NCBI RefSeq assembly: GCF_016586165.1
Contig: NZ_BCPR01000006.1
Location: 1-64,000, forward strand
Length of the DNA stretch: 64,000 nucleotides
Source: Dyella sp. EPa41
Lineage (GTDB): Bacteria; Pseudomonadota; Gammaproteobacteria; Xanthomonadales; Rhodanobacteraceae
Direction of reading: 5' to 3'
Each line of letters begins with the position of its first letter. Position 1 is the stretch's first letter. Below the pieces are notes generated by a model. The model made no database searches and was not told the origin of the DNA. It saw only the letters and a program-made list of their open reading frames with translations. Position numbers and translations under genes: made by a program. Shown piece after piece: positions 42,690 through 51,894 of the stretch.

Positions 42690-43411
42690 GCCAAGGCCTC
42701 CTCCACGCTGAAGCGGCCTTCGAGCAAGGCCCGCCCGAGGATGACGCCCTTGGCGCCTGCCTCGCGCGCTGCGCGAATGTCGTCGAGCGAGCGCACGCCG
42801 CCGGAAGCCTGCACCGCCAGGCTCGGCACCGTGGCCGACAGATGGGCGTACAGGTCGAGATTGAATCCGGCGAGCATGCCGTCACGATGGATGTCCGTGC
42901 ACAACAGGTGCCGCGCACCGCGCACCGCATACCATGGCGCCAGCTCATCCAGGGTACGCGCTTCGGTCTCGGTCCATCCCGCGCTGGGCAGGCGCCACGC
43001 GCCGTCCTGCTGCAAGGTGTCCAGCGCCAGCGTGATGCGCCCGGCGCCATGCGTTGAGAGCCATCCGGCGACACGCTCCGGTTCACGGATGGCGAGGCTG
43101 CCGACCACCACGCGCGACACGCCGGCGTCGAACAGGCGCTGCACGTCGGCTTCCGAACGCACGCCGCCGCCGGCCTGGATTCGCATGCCATCGCGGGCGA
43201 TCGATTCGATCACCGCGAGGTTTTCCAGGCTGCCGCCACGGGCGCCATCCAGGTCCACCAGGTGCAGCCATTCGGCGCCGGCCTGCGCATAGCGGCCAGC
43301 CAGCGCCCGCGGGTCGAATTCATAGGTGGTCTGCTGCGCGTAGTCGCCCTGCTTGAGGCGCACCACGCGGCCGCTGCGAAGATCGATGGCGGGGATGACG
43401 GTAAAGCTCAT
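42683..43411 (-). CDS. hisA: Phosphoribosylformimino-5-aminoimidazole carboxamide ribotide isomerase
   Basis: Amadori-type isomerase of histidine synthesis. The 242-residue barrel begins [20 protein letters not shown] with the catalytic Asp, and has the [13 protein letters not shown] block with the second Asp and [12 protein letters not shown]. Overlaps hisH by 4 bases. Confidence 0.97.
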   Translation of the reverse strand: MSFTVIPAIDLRSGRVVRLKQGDYAQQTTYEFDPRALAGRYAQAGAEWLHLVDLDGARGGSLENLAVIESIARDGMRIQAGGGVRSEADVQRLFDAGVSRVVVGSLAIREPERVAGWLSTHGAGRITLALDTLQQDGAWRLPSAGWTETEARTLDELAPWYAVRGARHLLCTDIHRDGMLAGFNLDLYAHLSATVPSLAVQASGGVRSLDDIRAAREAGAKGVILGRALLEGRFSVEEALAC

Positions 43412-43998
43412 AGCTCGAGGAAATTCTTCAGCAGGCGGGCGCCGACCTTGGCCGAACGCTCGGGGTGGAACTGCATGCCATGGAAGTTGCCTCGCGAAAT
43501 CACGCAGGCAAAGTCATCGCCGTAATCGGTGGAAGCCAGCGCATAGTCGCCCATCGGCACCGCGTAGCTGTGCACGAAGTACGCCCACTCGTCATCGCCC
43601 AGGCCAGCCAGCAACGGATGCTCGCGCTGGCGGCGTACGCGATTCCAGCCCATGTGCGGCACGCGCCGGCCAGGCTGCTCCGCAAAGCGACGCACCGTTG
43701 CCGGCACGACGCCGAGACACGCGGTGTCACCCTCTTCCGAGCGTTCGCACAAGAGCTGCATGCCCAGGCAAACGCCCAGCACCGGCTGCGTAAGCGAGCG
43801 GATCTCCTCGACCAGGCCAAGCTCGCGCAGGCGAGCCATGCCCGGGCCGGCGGCGCCGACGCCCGGAAGAATCACCTTGTCCGCGGTGCGGATGGTCTCG
43901 GCGTCGGAGGTGAGCGCAGCGTCCACGCCCAGACGCTGCAGGGCATAGCGCACGGACCCGATATTGGTGCCGCCCGCATCAACCAGCACGACACCCAT
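43408..43998 (-). CDS. hisH: Imidazole glycerol phosphate synthase glutaminase subunit HisH
   Basis: Class I glutaminase delivering ammonia to HisF. From [15 protein letters not shown] the protein has 196 residues, with nucleophile Cys in LGVCLGMQLL and the His-Glu pair in GMQFHPERS. The ATG shares bases with the hisB stop (TGATG), which fixes the start. Confidence 0.97.
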   Translation of the reverse strand: MGVVLVDAGGTNIGSVRYALQRLGVDAALTSDAETIRTADKVILPGVGAAGPGMARLRELGLVEEIRSLTQPVLGVCLGMQLLCERSEEGDTACLGVVPATVRRFAEQPGRRVPHMGWNRVRRQREHPLLAGLGDDEWAYFVHSYAVPMGDYALASTDYGDDFACVISRGNFHGMQFHPERSAKVGARLLKNFLEL

Positions 43999-45062
43999 CA
44001 CAGCGCTCCCTTGGTGCTGGGCAGGTCGCTGCCTTCGCGCCGGATCGCCTGGCGCAACGCCCGCGCCACGACCTTGAAACAGGCTTCCACCATGTGGTGC
44101 GCATTCTCGCCCTGCACGCTCAGGTGCAGGTTGGCGCCCAGCGTCTCGCACAGTGAACGGAAGAAATGCGGCACGAGCTCGGTGGGTATGTCGCCCACGC
44201 GTTCACGCGGGAACCGTCCCTCGAAGACGAAATAGGGGCGACCGGAGAGATCGAGCGCGGCACTGGCCTGCGCTTCGTCCATGGGCAGCACGAAGCCATA
44301 GCGGCCGATGCCGCGCTTGTCGCCCAACGCCTGGCGCAGGGCCTGGCCGAGCGCCAGCGCGCAATCCTCGATGGTGTGGTGTTCGTCGATATGCGTATCG
44401 CCGTCGCAACCCAACGCCAGCGCGAAGCCACCGTGCTTGCCGATCTGCTCCAGCATGTGGTCGAAGAAGCCCAGGCCGGTATGGATCTGCGGCTCGGCGG
44501 TCTTGTCCAGGTTGACGCTCACGGTAATGCGCGTCTCGCGGGTGTTGCGCTCGACCGTGGCCATGCGCGGCGCGTCGAGCAACTGGTGCGCGACCTCGTT
44601 CCACGCGAGCCCCTGTGGGCCGACGCGAAAGCCGCGCACGCCCATGTTCGCGGCGAACTGCAGGTCGGTCTCGCGGTCGCCGACCATCGCCGACGCCGCG
44701 CGGCTCCATCCATCATCGGCGAGATAGTGCCGAAGCATGCCCACGCCCGGCTTGCGCGTGTCCTTGTTCTCGTGCGGGAAACTGCGGTCGATCAGGACTT
44801 CGCGCACCGTGATCCCCTGCGAGGAAAGAATGCGCATCAGCAGTTCGTGCGGGCCGGTGAAATCGGCCTCCGGAAAGCTGTCGGTGCCAAGGCCATCCTG
44901 GTTGGTCACCATCACCAGCTCGTAACCGCCCGCCACGATGCGCTGCAACGCGCCGATCACGCCCGGCAACAGCGCGAACTTCTCGAAGCTGTCGATCTGG
45001 AAATCTGCCGGCTCCTCGATGAGGCAACCGTCGCGGTCGATGAAGAGTATCTTGCGGCTCAT
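43998..45062 (-). CDS. hisB: Bifunctional histidinol-phosphatase/imidazoleglycerol-phosphate dehydratase
   Basis: Fused HisB of the gammaproteobacterial type, 354 residues. The N-terminal HAD phosphatase (about 1-165) begins [12 protein letters not shown] with the nucleophile Asp. The C-terminal dehydratase has metal-binding [15 protein letters not shown] and [10 protein letters not shown] blocks. Overlaps hisC by 4 bases. Confidence 0.97.
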   Translation of the reverse strand: MSRKILFIDRDGCLIEEPADFQIDSFEKFALLPGVIGALQRIVAGGYELVMVTNQDGLGTDSFPEADFTGPHELLMRILSSQGITVREVLIDRSFPHENKDTRKPGVGMLRHYLADDGWSRAASAMVGDRETDLQFAANMGVRGFRVGPQGLAWNEVAHQLLDAPRMATVERNTRETRITVSVNLDKTAEPQIHTGLGFFDHMLEQIGKHGGFALALGCDGDTHIDEHHTIEDCALALGQALRQALGDKRGIGRYGFVLPMDEAQASAALDLSGRPYFVFEGRFPRERVGDIPTELVPHFFRSLCETLGANLHLSVQGENAHHMVEACFKVVARALRQAIRREGSDLPSTKGAL

Positions 45063-46120
45063 GCGTCGATGTCCTGGAGCACGGCGAGCACGCGGTCGTT
45101 TTCTTCCGCGGTGCCGATGGTGATGCGCAATGCGTCGCCCAACCGTGGATAACGACGTACGTCGCGAACCACGATGCCGGCGTCGAGCAGGCGCTGGTAG
45201 ACCGTGGCGGGATCGTCCAGCCGCACCGCCAGGAAGTTGGCTTGCGACGGCAGCACCGCGCGCACGCCCGGCAAGGCCGCCAGCGCCGCGGCCATCCGCG
45301 CGCGCTGCTCACGCACGATGGCGATGTGTTGCCGCGCATCGGCTTGGCCAGCCGCCGTCAGCGCCTGCAGCGCCAGCGCCACGCAAGGGCGCGGCAACGG
45401 GTATGGCGCGATGATGCGACGGAGCAACGCGATCACCTCTTCGTTCGCCAGCAGGGTGCCGATGCGCGCGCCCGCCAGCGCCCAGGCCTTGGACAGCGTG
45501 CGCAGCACGGCGAGGTTGTCGTAGCGGTCGATCAGTGGTGCCGCGCTCGCCATGTCGGAAAATTCGATATAGGCCTCATCCACCACCAGCAATGCCCGGC
45601 CGGAGAGTGCCTGCGCAAGGCGCTCCACCTGGGCCTGGGTCACCCGCTGGCCCGTCGGATTGTTTGGCGTGCACACGAACACCAGCTTCACCGCCGGTGT
45701 CAGTGCGGCAAGCGCGGCGTCCACGTCCAGCGAGAAATCCTCGGCCAGTGGAAGCTCCAGCACCGCCGCGTTCTGGATGCGCGCGCATACGGCGTACATG
45801 CCGAAGGTCGGCGGCTGGATCGCGATGGCGTCTTCCCCGGCGCGGCAAAACGCGCGGACCAGCAAGTCGATCGCCTCGTCGCTGCCCCGCCCCACCAGCA
45901 CCTGCGCCGGACGCACGCCATAGAGCGTCGCCAGCGCTTCGATCAGCGCGGGCGGTTGCGGGTCGGGATAGCGGTTGCAGTCCAGCGCGTCATCGCCGGG
46001 TGGCGCCCAGGAGGATTCGTTCGCGTTGAGCAGGATCGCGCCGCCGCTCGCCTCCATGCGCGCGGAGGAATACGGCTGCATGGCGCGAATCTCCGGGCGT
46101 GCAATGTCCACGATGCTCAT
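45059..46120 (-). CDS. hisC: Histidinol-phosphate aminotransferase
   Basis: PLP enzyme of step seven. The 353-residue protein starting [19 protein letters not shown] has [31 protein letters not shown] and the PLP lysine in [15 protein letters not shown]. The longer frame upstream lies within hisD and is rejected. Overlaps hisD by 4 bases. Confidence 0.96.
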   Translation of the reverse strand: MSIVDIARPEIRAMQPYSSARMEASGGAILLNANESSWAPPGDDALDCNRYPDPQPPALIEALATLYGVRPAQVLVGRGSDEAIDLLVRAFCRAGEDAIAIQPPTFGMYAVCARIQNAAVLELPLAEDFSLDVDAALAALTPAVKLVFVCTPNNPTGQRVTQAQVERLAQALSGRALLVVDEAYIEFSDMASAAPLIDRYDNLAVLRTLSKAWALAGARIGTLLANEEVIALLRRIIAPYPLPRPCVALALQALTAAGQADARQHIAIVREQRARMAAALAALPGVRAVLPSQANFLAVRLDDPATVYQRLLDAGIVVRDVRRYPRLGDALRITIGTAEENDRVLAVLQDIDA

Positions 46121-47424
46121 GCGGCCGTCTCCAACGCGGCAAGGCGCAGGGTGACGGCGCGGCGGTGCGCCTCCAACTGCTCGGCGGCGGCCAGCGTCGC
46201 CGTGCAGGGACCGATCTCGCGCAGGCCAGCCGGCGAGAGTTCCTGCACGGTGATCTGCTTCTGGTAGCTCGCCACGGAAACGCCGCTGTAGCTGCGTGCA
46301 TAACCGTAGGTAGGCAGCACGTGGTTGCTGCCGCTGCAATAGTCACCCACGGACTCCGGCGTCCACGCGCCGAGGAACACCGAACCGGCGCTCTGCACGC
46401 CCGCCAGCAGGTCGCGCGGCTGTTCCACCTGCAGGATCAGGTGCTCGGGCGCGTAGCGATTGCTCACCTCCACCGCCTGCGCCAGCGACGACACGGCAAT
46501 CAGCCGGCTCTGCGAGAGTGCCTGCGTGGCGATGTCCGCGCGCGGCAGCAGTGCGCACTGTTGCGCCACCTCGCTTTCGACGGCGTCCAGCAACGACGCC
46601 GACGGGCTGAGCAGGATCACCTGCGAATCCGGGCCATGCTCGGCCTGCGACAACAGGTCGGCGGCGACGAAGGCCGCATTGGCCTGCTCATCGGCAATCA
46701 CCAGCACTTCCGAGGGACCGGCCGGCATGTCGATGGCGGCACCCTCCGGGTCGGACGACACCTGCAGCTTCGCCTCGGTCACCCAGGCATTGCCGGGACC
46801 AAACAGCTTGTCGCACTTGGGCACCGATACGGTGCCATAGGCCATGGCCGCGATCGCCTGCGCGCCGCCCAGCTTGAACACCTTGTGCACGCCGGTGATC
46901 CGTGCCGCATACAACACGGCTTCGTCGCAGCGTCCGTCCGCGCGCGCCGGCGAGCACAGCACAACCTCGGCGCAACCGGCGATGCGTGCGGGCACGCCCA
47001 GCATCAGCGCGGTGGACGGCAACGGCGCGCTGCCCGCAGGCACGTACAGGCCAACCCGACGGATCGGCCGCAGTATGCGCTCGACGCGCACGCCATTGGC
47101 CGTGTCCAGCGCCACCGGCTGGGGAGCCGCCGCGCGGTGGAACGCATCGATGCGCGCGGAGGCCTCCTCGATGGCGGCTTTCAGTGCCGGTGCCAGGCGC
47201 GCTTCGGCTTCGTCGATTTCCTGCGCGGATACTTCAATGGCATCGAGGGTGCAGCGGTCGAAGCGTGCGCTGAGCTCGCGCAGCGCCTGGTCGCCGTCCG
47301 CGCGCACGCGCGCGACGATCTGCTCCACGCCGTTGCGCAGCGTCTCGGCGCGCGACTGCGCCGGACGGGCCAGCGCCGCGCGACGCGCCGCGTTGTCGAG
47401 TGCATTCCAATCAAGGCGGTTCAT
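46117..47424 (-). CDS. hisD: Histidinol dehydrogenase
   Basis: Zinc- and NAD-dependent two-step oxidation of histidinol to histidine. The 435 residues include the [15 protein letters not shown] block, the zinc region [14 protein letters not shown] and [16 protein letters not shown]. Follows hisG after 27 bases. Confidence 0.97.
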   Translation of the reverse strand: MNRLDWNALDNAARRAALARPAQSRAETLRNGVEQIVARVRADGDQALRELSARFDRCTLDAIEVSAQEIDEAEARLAPALKAAIEEASARIDAFHRAAAPQPVALDTANGVRVERILRPIRRVGLYVPAGSAPLPSTALMLGVPARIAGCAEVVLCSPARADGRCDEAVLYAARITGVHKVFKLGGAQAIAAMAYGTVSVPKCDKLFGPGNAWVTEAKLQVSSDPEGAAIDMPAGPSEVLVIADEQANAAFVAADLLSQAEHGPDSQVILLSPSASLLDAVESEVAQQCALLPRADIATQALSQSRLIAVSSLAQAVEVSNRYAPEHLILQVEQPRDLLAGVQSAGSVFLGAWTPESVGDYCSGSNHVLPTYGYARSYSGVSVASYQKQITVQELSPAGLREIGPCTATLAAAEQLEAHRRAVTLRLAALETAA

Positions 47425-47451
47425 GACGTTCTACCTTTCAGTCCGCCTGCA

Positions 47452-48345
47452 TCACGCAAGCATCTTCTCGACCGGGAGCACGAACATTTCGCGCGCACCG
47501 GCCTTCTTGATCTCTTCGAGCTGCCGCCAACTCACTTCGCCCGCGCAGAGCGCCTGCAGCATCAGCTGGTCGGGCTGGCCGGCCACCGGCAGCAAGGTCG
47601 GTTGCGGACCACCGGGCAACAGGCGGATCACCGCGTCCAATGCGTTGCGCGAGGTCTGCAGCAGCAGCAGGCGCGACTCGCGCACCTGGATCACGCCGTC
47701 GAGGCGCTTGAGCAACAGGTCGATCATGTCGCCGCGCTCGTCGGTGGGCAGCGCCTCGGGGCCCGCGAGCACGGCTTCGCTTTCCAGCAGTACGTCGGCT
47801 TCGCGCAGCTGGTTCGCCACCAGCGTGCCGCCGCTCTGCACGAGATCGCAGATGGCATCGGCCGTGCCGAGGCGCGGCGCGATTTCCACCGAACCGGCCA
47901 GCGTCACCACCCCCGCATCCACGCCATGCGTGCGCAACCACTCGCCGAGCAGGCCCGGGTACGAGGTGGCGATGCGCAAGCCCTGCAATTGCGCGGGTTC
48001 GCGATAGTCGAGCTCCTGCGGCACGGCGATCGACAGGCGGCAGCGACCGAAGCCGAGCGACCGCCATTCGGCCAGCGCCGGCGCCTCGCGTCCGGCGGTG
48101 TAGCGGAACTCGCTGAGCACGTTGCGGCCCACGATGCCCAGGTCGCACACGCCCTGCGCGATCAGCCCCGGAATGTCGTCGTCTCGCACCAGCAGCAGGT
48201 CGACGGGCTCGCCCTCGCCGAAGCAGAACAGCTTGTCGCGGCTCTGGCGAAACGTGAGGCCGCAACGGTTGAGCAGTTCCAGCGCGGGCTCGGTGAGCCG
48301 GCCAGACTTCTGCATCGCTATACGTAGTCGATCCCGCGGTTTCAT
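47452..48345 (-). CDS. hisG: ATP phosphoribosyltransferase, long form
   Basis: First and feedback-regulated step of histidine synthesis. From MKPRDRLRIAMQKSGRL the protein has 297 residues, the long HisG with a C-terminal regulatory domain, so no HisZ partner is needed. The PRPP site DLVQSGGTLVANQL is intact. The ATG overlaps the stop of the preceding trpR-like gene, coupling the two. Confidence 0.96.
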   Translation of the reverse strand: MKPRDRLRIAMQKSGRLTEPALELLNRCGLTFRQSRDKLFCFGEGEPVDLLLVRDDDIPGLIAQGVCDLGIVGRNVLSEFRYTAGREAPALAEWRSLGFGRCRLSIAVPQELDYREPAQLQGLRIATSYPGLLGEWLRTHGVDAGVVTLAGSVEIAPRLGTADAICDLVQSGGTLVANQLREADVLLESEAVLAGPEALPTDERGDMIDLLLKRLDGVIQVRESRLLLLQTSRNALDAVIRLLPGGPQPTLLPVAGQPDQLMLQALCAGEVSWRQLEEIKKAGAREMFVLPVEKMLA

Positions 48346-48677
48346 GCCTTGGCCTTCTTGCTGGCTGCCCGGCGACGGGCAGCGCGGGCGGCGGCAGCGA
48401 GGTAGCCGCCATTGCCCTGATTGAGGAAACGCGCCACGCGCCCGATGGTGGTGATGCTCACCGCCGTCCGCTCGTGGATCTCGCGATAGGCCACGCCATC
48501 GAGCAGGTAAGGCACCACGCGCCAGCGATCGACCAGCACCTCCAGCTCGGCCGGGGTGCACAAGTCGTGCAGGAAGGCCGACATTTCCTCGGCGTTCTTC
48601 AGCGAAAGCAAAGCCTCGCAAAGACTGAGCTCGGCGGACTCGGCAGGGGTTTCGGGATCGAGCGATCGGCGCTTCAT
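48342..48677 (-). CDS. TrpR-like/YerC-family DNA-binding protein heading the his operon
   Basis: A 111-residue helical protein of the TrpR/YerC-YecD superfamily. The region LCTPAELEVLVDRWRVVPYLLDG and the helix-turn-helix REIHERTAVSITTIGRVARF align with the E. coli TrpR DNA-binding half. The C-terminus is a basic AAARAARRRAASKKAKA tail not found in TrpR. It is the first gene of the histidine operon and is coupled to hisG by a 4-base overlap. A palindrome resembling the trp operator lies 4-21 bases before its start. Regulation of the his operon by this protein is my inference; the ligand is unknown. Confidence 0.9.
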   Translation of the reverse strand: MKRRSLDPETPAESAELSLCEALLSLKNAEEMSAFLHDLCTPAELEVLVDRWRVVPYLLDGVAYREIHERTAVSITTIGRVARFLNQGNGGYLAAAARAARRRAASKKAKA

Positions 48678-48680
48678 AGC

Positions 48681-48698
48681 GTACTAATGCGTTAATAC
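48681..48698 (-). promoter_or_regulatory. Trp-operator-like palindrome at the his operon start
   Basis: GTACTAATGCGTTAATAC is an imperfect 18-bp palindrome. It matches the trp operator consensus GTACTAGTTAACTAGTAC at 12 of 18 positions, including GTACTA and the terminal TAC. It lies between the predicted transcription start and the start codon of the trpR-like gene. Confidence 0.6.
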
Positions 48699-48708
48699 AA
48701 TGGAGCGC

Positions 48709-48737
48709 ATCATACGCGACACGATGCGGTGCAGCAA
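48709..48737 (-). promoter_or_regulatory. Promoter of the histidine operon
   Basis: On the minus strand TTGCTG (48737-48732) and TATGAT (48714-48709) are separated by exactly 17 bases, with matches of 4 of 6 and 5 of 6 to the sigma-70 boxes. Transcription should start near 48702, giving a leader of about 25 bases, too short for a his attenuator peptide. Confidence 0.6.
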
Positions 48738-48823
48738 CCGGGCGCGCCGCTACTCGCGCGAGGCGTTAAGCGAGCGACCGGCCCGCCGGCGTGTTTTCTT
48801 GCGAATCGAACGCGACCCGGGCC

Positions 48824-49160
48824 TGTAGGAGCGCACCCAGTGCGCGACAAGCCAACGGAGCGGCGACGCCGATGCGCGGCGGTCGCCCACTGGGTGGGCT
48901 CCTACAACAGCAGCAAAGACTGAAGGTGATCGCGCCTGTGGGAGCGCACCCTGTGCGCGACAAGCCAACCGAGCGGTGACGCCGACGCGCGGCGGTCATC
49001 CACCAGGTGGACTCCTACAACAGCAGCAAAAACTGGTGATCCCCCCTGTAGGAGCGCACCCAGTGCGCGACAAGCCAACGGAGCGGTGACGCCGACGCGC
49101 CGCGGTCGCCCACTGGGTGGGCTCCTGCAACAGCAGCAAAAACTGGGGTGATCCCCCTGT
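48824..49160. repeat. Three tandem copies of a 110-bp REP-pair unit
   Basis: Units start at 48824, 48937 and 49047 (spacings 113 and 110). Each has a left REP arm (GGAGCGCACCCAGTGCGCGA or close), an ACAAGCCAACGGAGCGG linker, a GACGCCGACGCGC block, an inverted right arm and the tail ACAACAGCAGCAAA. The middle copy's right arm has decayed. No spacers as in CRISPR. Located between the divergent his operon and marR. Confidence 0.92.
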
Positions 49161-49209
49161 GGCCGCCCATGTTTCGCAGACGCCCTTCCCGTGCAGCCAT
49201 CGAGCGCGC

Positions 49210-49237
49210 TATATTAAATAGGTAGCCTACCTATTTA
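49210..49237 (+). promoter_or_regulatory. -10 box and perfect inverted-repeat operator before marR
   Basis: TAAATAGGTAG (49215-49225), a central C, then CTACCTATTTA (49227-49237) form a perfect 23-base palindrome ending one base before the marR start codon. TATATT (49210-49215) is a likely -10 box overlapping its left edge. MarR proteins bind such 18-24-base palindromes, so autoregulation of the marR-pump operon is likely. Confidence 0.75.
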
Positions 49238-49238
49238 G

Positions 49239-49685
49239 ATGAAAGCCGCCATGTCCCCGATCCCCAGCGATGCCCGGCTGCTGGCCGAAGAATTGCGCAC
49301 GCCACTGCGGCGCATCTACCGGCAGCTTCGCCGCGATGCCCACAACGACGGCATTCCGCCCCTACGCAAGCAGTTGCTGATCGCCATCATCGACCAGCCA
49401 GGCATCGGCGTCGGCGACCTGGCGCGGCAGGAAAACCTGCGCAGCCCGACCATCAGCGGCCATGTCAACGCGATGGTCGCCGCGGGCCTGGTGGAGCGCA
49501 CCGAACCGGCCGCGGGCGACCGGCGCCGCGTGGGCCTGGTCGCCACCGCACAGGGCAACGACGCCATCGATGCCCATCGCAAACGGCGCACCGACCGGCT
49601 CGCGCAGGCCCTGGCCAAGCTTCCGGTCGAGTCGCGGAACGCCATCCGCGCCGCCATCCCGGCCCTGAACGAACTGGATCTATGA
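49239..49685 (+). CDS. MarR-family transcriptional regulator
   Basis: A 148-residue winged-helix regulator with helix-turn-helix NLRSPTISGHVNAMVAAGLVE and the wing EPAAGDRRRVGLV typical of MarR. The start ATG at 49239 is immediately after a palindromic operator, leaving no Shine-Dalgarno site; an ATG four codons later is possible. Its stop overlaps the efflux gene start (ATGA). It probably represses the pump until a toxic ligand binds. Confidence 0.92.
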   Translation: MKAAMSPIPSDARLLAEELRTPLRRIYRQLRRDAHNDGIPPLRKQLLIAIIDQPGIGVGDLARQENLRSPTISGHVNAMVAAGLVERTEPAAGDRRRVGLVATAQGNDAIDAHRKRRTDRLAQALAKLPVESRNAIRAAIPALNELDL

Positions 49686-51196
49686 CCTCCCCGCACATCG
49701 ACACCACGATCGTTCCCACCGAACGCGAGATACGCCAGGTCTTCATCGGCCTGATCATCATGCTGGCGCTCGGCGCCATCGACCAGAGCATCGTGGCGAC
49801 CGCGCTGCCGCGCATCGTGAGCGACCTCGGCGGCATCAATCATCTGTCGTGGGTGGTGACGGCGTACGTGCTTGCCTCCACCGCGACCATGCCGCTGTAC
49901 GGCAAGCTGAGCGACCAGTACGGCCGCAAGCCGATGGTCTACGTGGCGGTGATCACTTTCCTGCTGGGCTCGGTGCTGAGCGGCGCCTCGCGCAACCTGG
50001 TCGAGCTGATCGTGTTTCGCGCCGTGCAAGGCCTGGGCGCGGGTGGCCTGGTGCCGCTGGCGCAGATCATCATCGGCGACATGCTCACGCCAACCCGCCG
50101 CGGGCGATGGCAGGGCGTGATCGCGGCGATCTTCGCCATCTGCAGCGTGCTCGGCCCGCTGCTTGGCGGCGTCATCACCGACCTGCTGTCGTGGCATTGG
50201 ATCTTCTACATCAACCTGCCTGTCGGCGCGGTGGCCATGGTGATGATCGGGCGCGCCCTGCGCCAGTACACGCCGCTGCATGCGCGACGCATCGACTACA
50301 TCGGCTCGTTGCTGATGACGGTGGCGACGGTCGCCTTCCTGCTGGTGCTTACGCTGGGCGGATCGACCTGGCCGTGGTTCTCGACGCCGCTCGCAAGCAT
50401 GGCGGCACTTGCCCTGGTGTGCGGCGCGCTGTTCGTGCGCCACGTGCAGTACGAGCCAGAACCGGTGCTTCCGTTGGGCCTGTTCCACAACCGGCTGTTC
50501 GTCATCGCCAGCTCGGTGATGGCGATGACCTTCATGGGCCTGATGGGCGCCAGCCTGTTCTTCCCGTTGTTCTTCCAGTTGGTCATGGGCGCGAGTCCCG
50601 CCCGGTCCGGCCTGCTGATCGGGCCGTTGATGATCGGCATGGCGGCCGCGTCCCTGTTCAATGGTCGCGTGCTGTTGCGTGCCGGGCGCTACAAGCCGGC
50701 GCAGGTCACCGGGCTGGCCGCGGCCACGCTCGCCTTTGCCGTGCTCACCTGGGGCGCGGCGACGTCCCGGAGCCTGGCGGTGATCGAGCCGGCGATCCTC
50801 GCACTGGGCCTGGGCCTGGGACTGGTGATGCCCAACATGACCATCGCCGTGCAAAACGCGTTGGCGCCCGTCCATCGCGGCGTCGGTACGGCCACGCTGG
50901 CATTCTTCCGCTCGCTGGGCGGACTGGTCGGCGTGGCGGGGTCGGGCGCGATCCTGGCGTGGCAGCTACGCACCCATGGCGGCGCAACGACCGTCTCGCC
51001 GCTCCCTGGCGAAGGTGGCGCAGCGTTCGACTGGTCGCACGCAGCGAGCACCGCCGTGCCGCTCTATCGACACGCCATCACCACGACCTTCCTCGTGGGC
51101 ACTTGCGTGATCGCCTGCGCATTCCTGCTCATCCTGCTGATGCCGGAGCTGCCGTTGCGCGATCATCACGGCGCACCGGCAGCCGCGGGCAGCTGA
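49682..51196 (+). CDS. MFS multidrug efflux transporter, DHA2 (EmrB/QacA) type
   Basis: A 14-helix drug:proton antiporter of 504 residues. Signs are the first-helix LGAIDQSIVATALPRI motif, the loop GKLSDQYGRKPM (motif A) and a PLLGGVITDLLSWHWIFYINLPVG motif C region. It is translationally coupled to the MarR gene, so exports the inducing compound by inference. No EmrA-type adaptor is present, so it likely acts alone in the inner membrane. Confidence 0.92.
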   Translation: MTSPHIDTTIVPTEREIRQVFIGLIIMLALGAIDQSIVATALPRIVSDLGGINHLSWVVTAYVLASTATMPLYGKLSDQYGRKPMVYVAVITFLLGSVLSGASRNLVELIVFRAVQGLGAGGLVPLAQIIIGDMLTPTRRGRWQGVIAAIFAICSVLGPLLGGVITDLLSWHWIFYINLPVGAVAMVMIGRALRQYTPLHARRIDYIGSLLMTVATVAFLLVLTLGGSTWPWFSTPLASMAALALVCGALFVRHVQYEPEPVLPLGLFHNRLFVIASSVMAMTFMGLMGASLFFPLFFQLVMGASPARSGLLIGPLMIGMAAASLFNGRVLLRAGRYKPAQVTGLAAATLAFAVLTWGAATSRSLAVIEPAILALGLGLGLVMPNMTIAVQNALAPVHRGVGTATLAFFRSLGGLVGVAGSGAILAWQLRTHGGATTVSPLPGEGGAAFDWSHAASTAVPLYRHAITTTFLVGTCVIACAFLLILLMPELPLRDHHGAPAAAGS

Positions 51197-51214
51197 ACCC
51201 AGGAGAGGAGCACG

Positions 51215-51835
51215 ATGGACAAGCCTCATCATGCAGCATTGCAACGATTGTCCATCACCCTGCTCTGCGCCGCCGTCGCTGTCTTTGCGTTGACAGCAGG
51301 CGCGTTGCAGTTCACGCGCGCCGATCTCGATCCCGTCGCCATGCCGCTCAGCACGTATCTGCGCGGTCCCGGCGGTTACTGGTTGCGCGGCGCCTACTAC
51401 CTGATGGCGGCATCGCTGGCCGCATTCGCCTTCGCCGGCTATCGCGCCGCGGCACATACGTCACGCAGCGCACTGGCCAGCGCCCTTTTCATAATCGCGG
51501 CGCTGGCGCTGCCGGTCGTGGCTTACACGGTGTTGTTCGAGAACACGGCGCAGGAAAACCTTGCTCGACTGGTGCATGGCCTGGCGGCGCAGGCCACCTT
51601 TCTTTGCCTGGTCATGGGCATGCTGTTGTGGTCGTCGCGCTGGCAACGACAGGAAGGCACACGCACGCGGCGAGCCGGCCTCGTGCTGGCCTGGCTCGCC
51701 TTCGTGCAGATGTGGGTGCTGGCGCTGTGGAGGGGCCTGCCGCCCGGCCTGACCCAAAAGCTGCTGATCGTGCTCATCCTGCTGTGGTTGGGATGGGCGG
51801 CGTGGCAGCTATGGCGGGGGCAGCGGCGAGATTGA
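51215..51835 (+). CDS. DUF998-family membrane protein
   Basis: A 206-residue protein with six or so predicted membrane helices, beginning with a helix at about 13-32 and the segment PLSTYLRGPGGYWLRGAYYLMA characteristic of DUF998. Function unknown. It follows the efflux gene by 18 bases and has a GGAGAGGAG ribosome-binding site, so it is probably part of the same operon. A lone REP-like arm touches its stop codon. Confidence 0.8.
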   Translation: MDKPHHAALQRLSITLLCAAVAVFALTAGALQFTRADLDPVAMPLSTYLRGPGGYWLRGAYYLMAASLAAFAFAGYRAAAHTSRSALASALFIIAALALPVVAYTVLFENTAQENLARLVHGLAAQATFLCLVMGMLLWSSRWQRQEGTRTRRAGLVLAWLAFVQMWVLALWRGLPPGLTQKLLIVLILLWLGWAAWQLWRGQRRD

Positions 51836-51862
51836 TTCGCGCACTGGGTGCGCTCCTGCAAA
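51836..51862. repeat. Single REP-like arm between DUF998 gene and hutH
   Basis: TTCGCGCACTGGGTGCGCTCC (51836-51856) followed by TGCAAAAGG is one right arm without its left partner. It is located at the convergent 3' ends of the two genes. Confidence 0.75.
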
Positions 51863-51894
51863 AGGAGCGTCGATGCGGAAACGACGCGCCGCTC

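Noticed and set aside
48678-48737. A his attenuator leader peptide with a run of His codons
   Set aside because: The predicted leader is only about 25 bases and has no open frame with clustered His codons, so transcriptional attenuation of the E. coli kind is not supported.
48824-49160. Regular repeats that might be a small CRISPR array
   Set aside because: Units are 110 bases, spacers are not unique, arms are REP-like inverted pairs and no cas gene is present.
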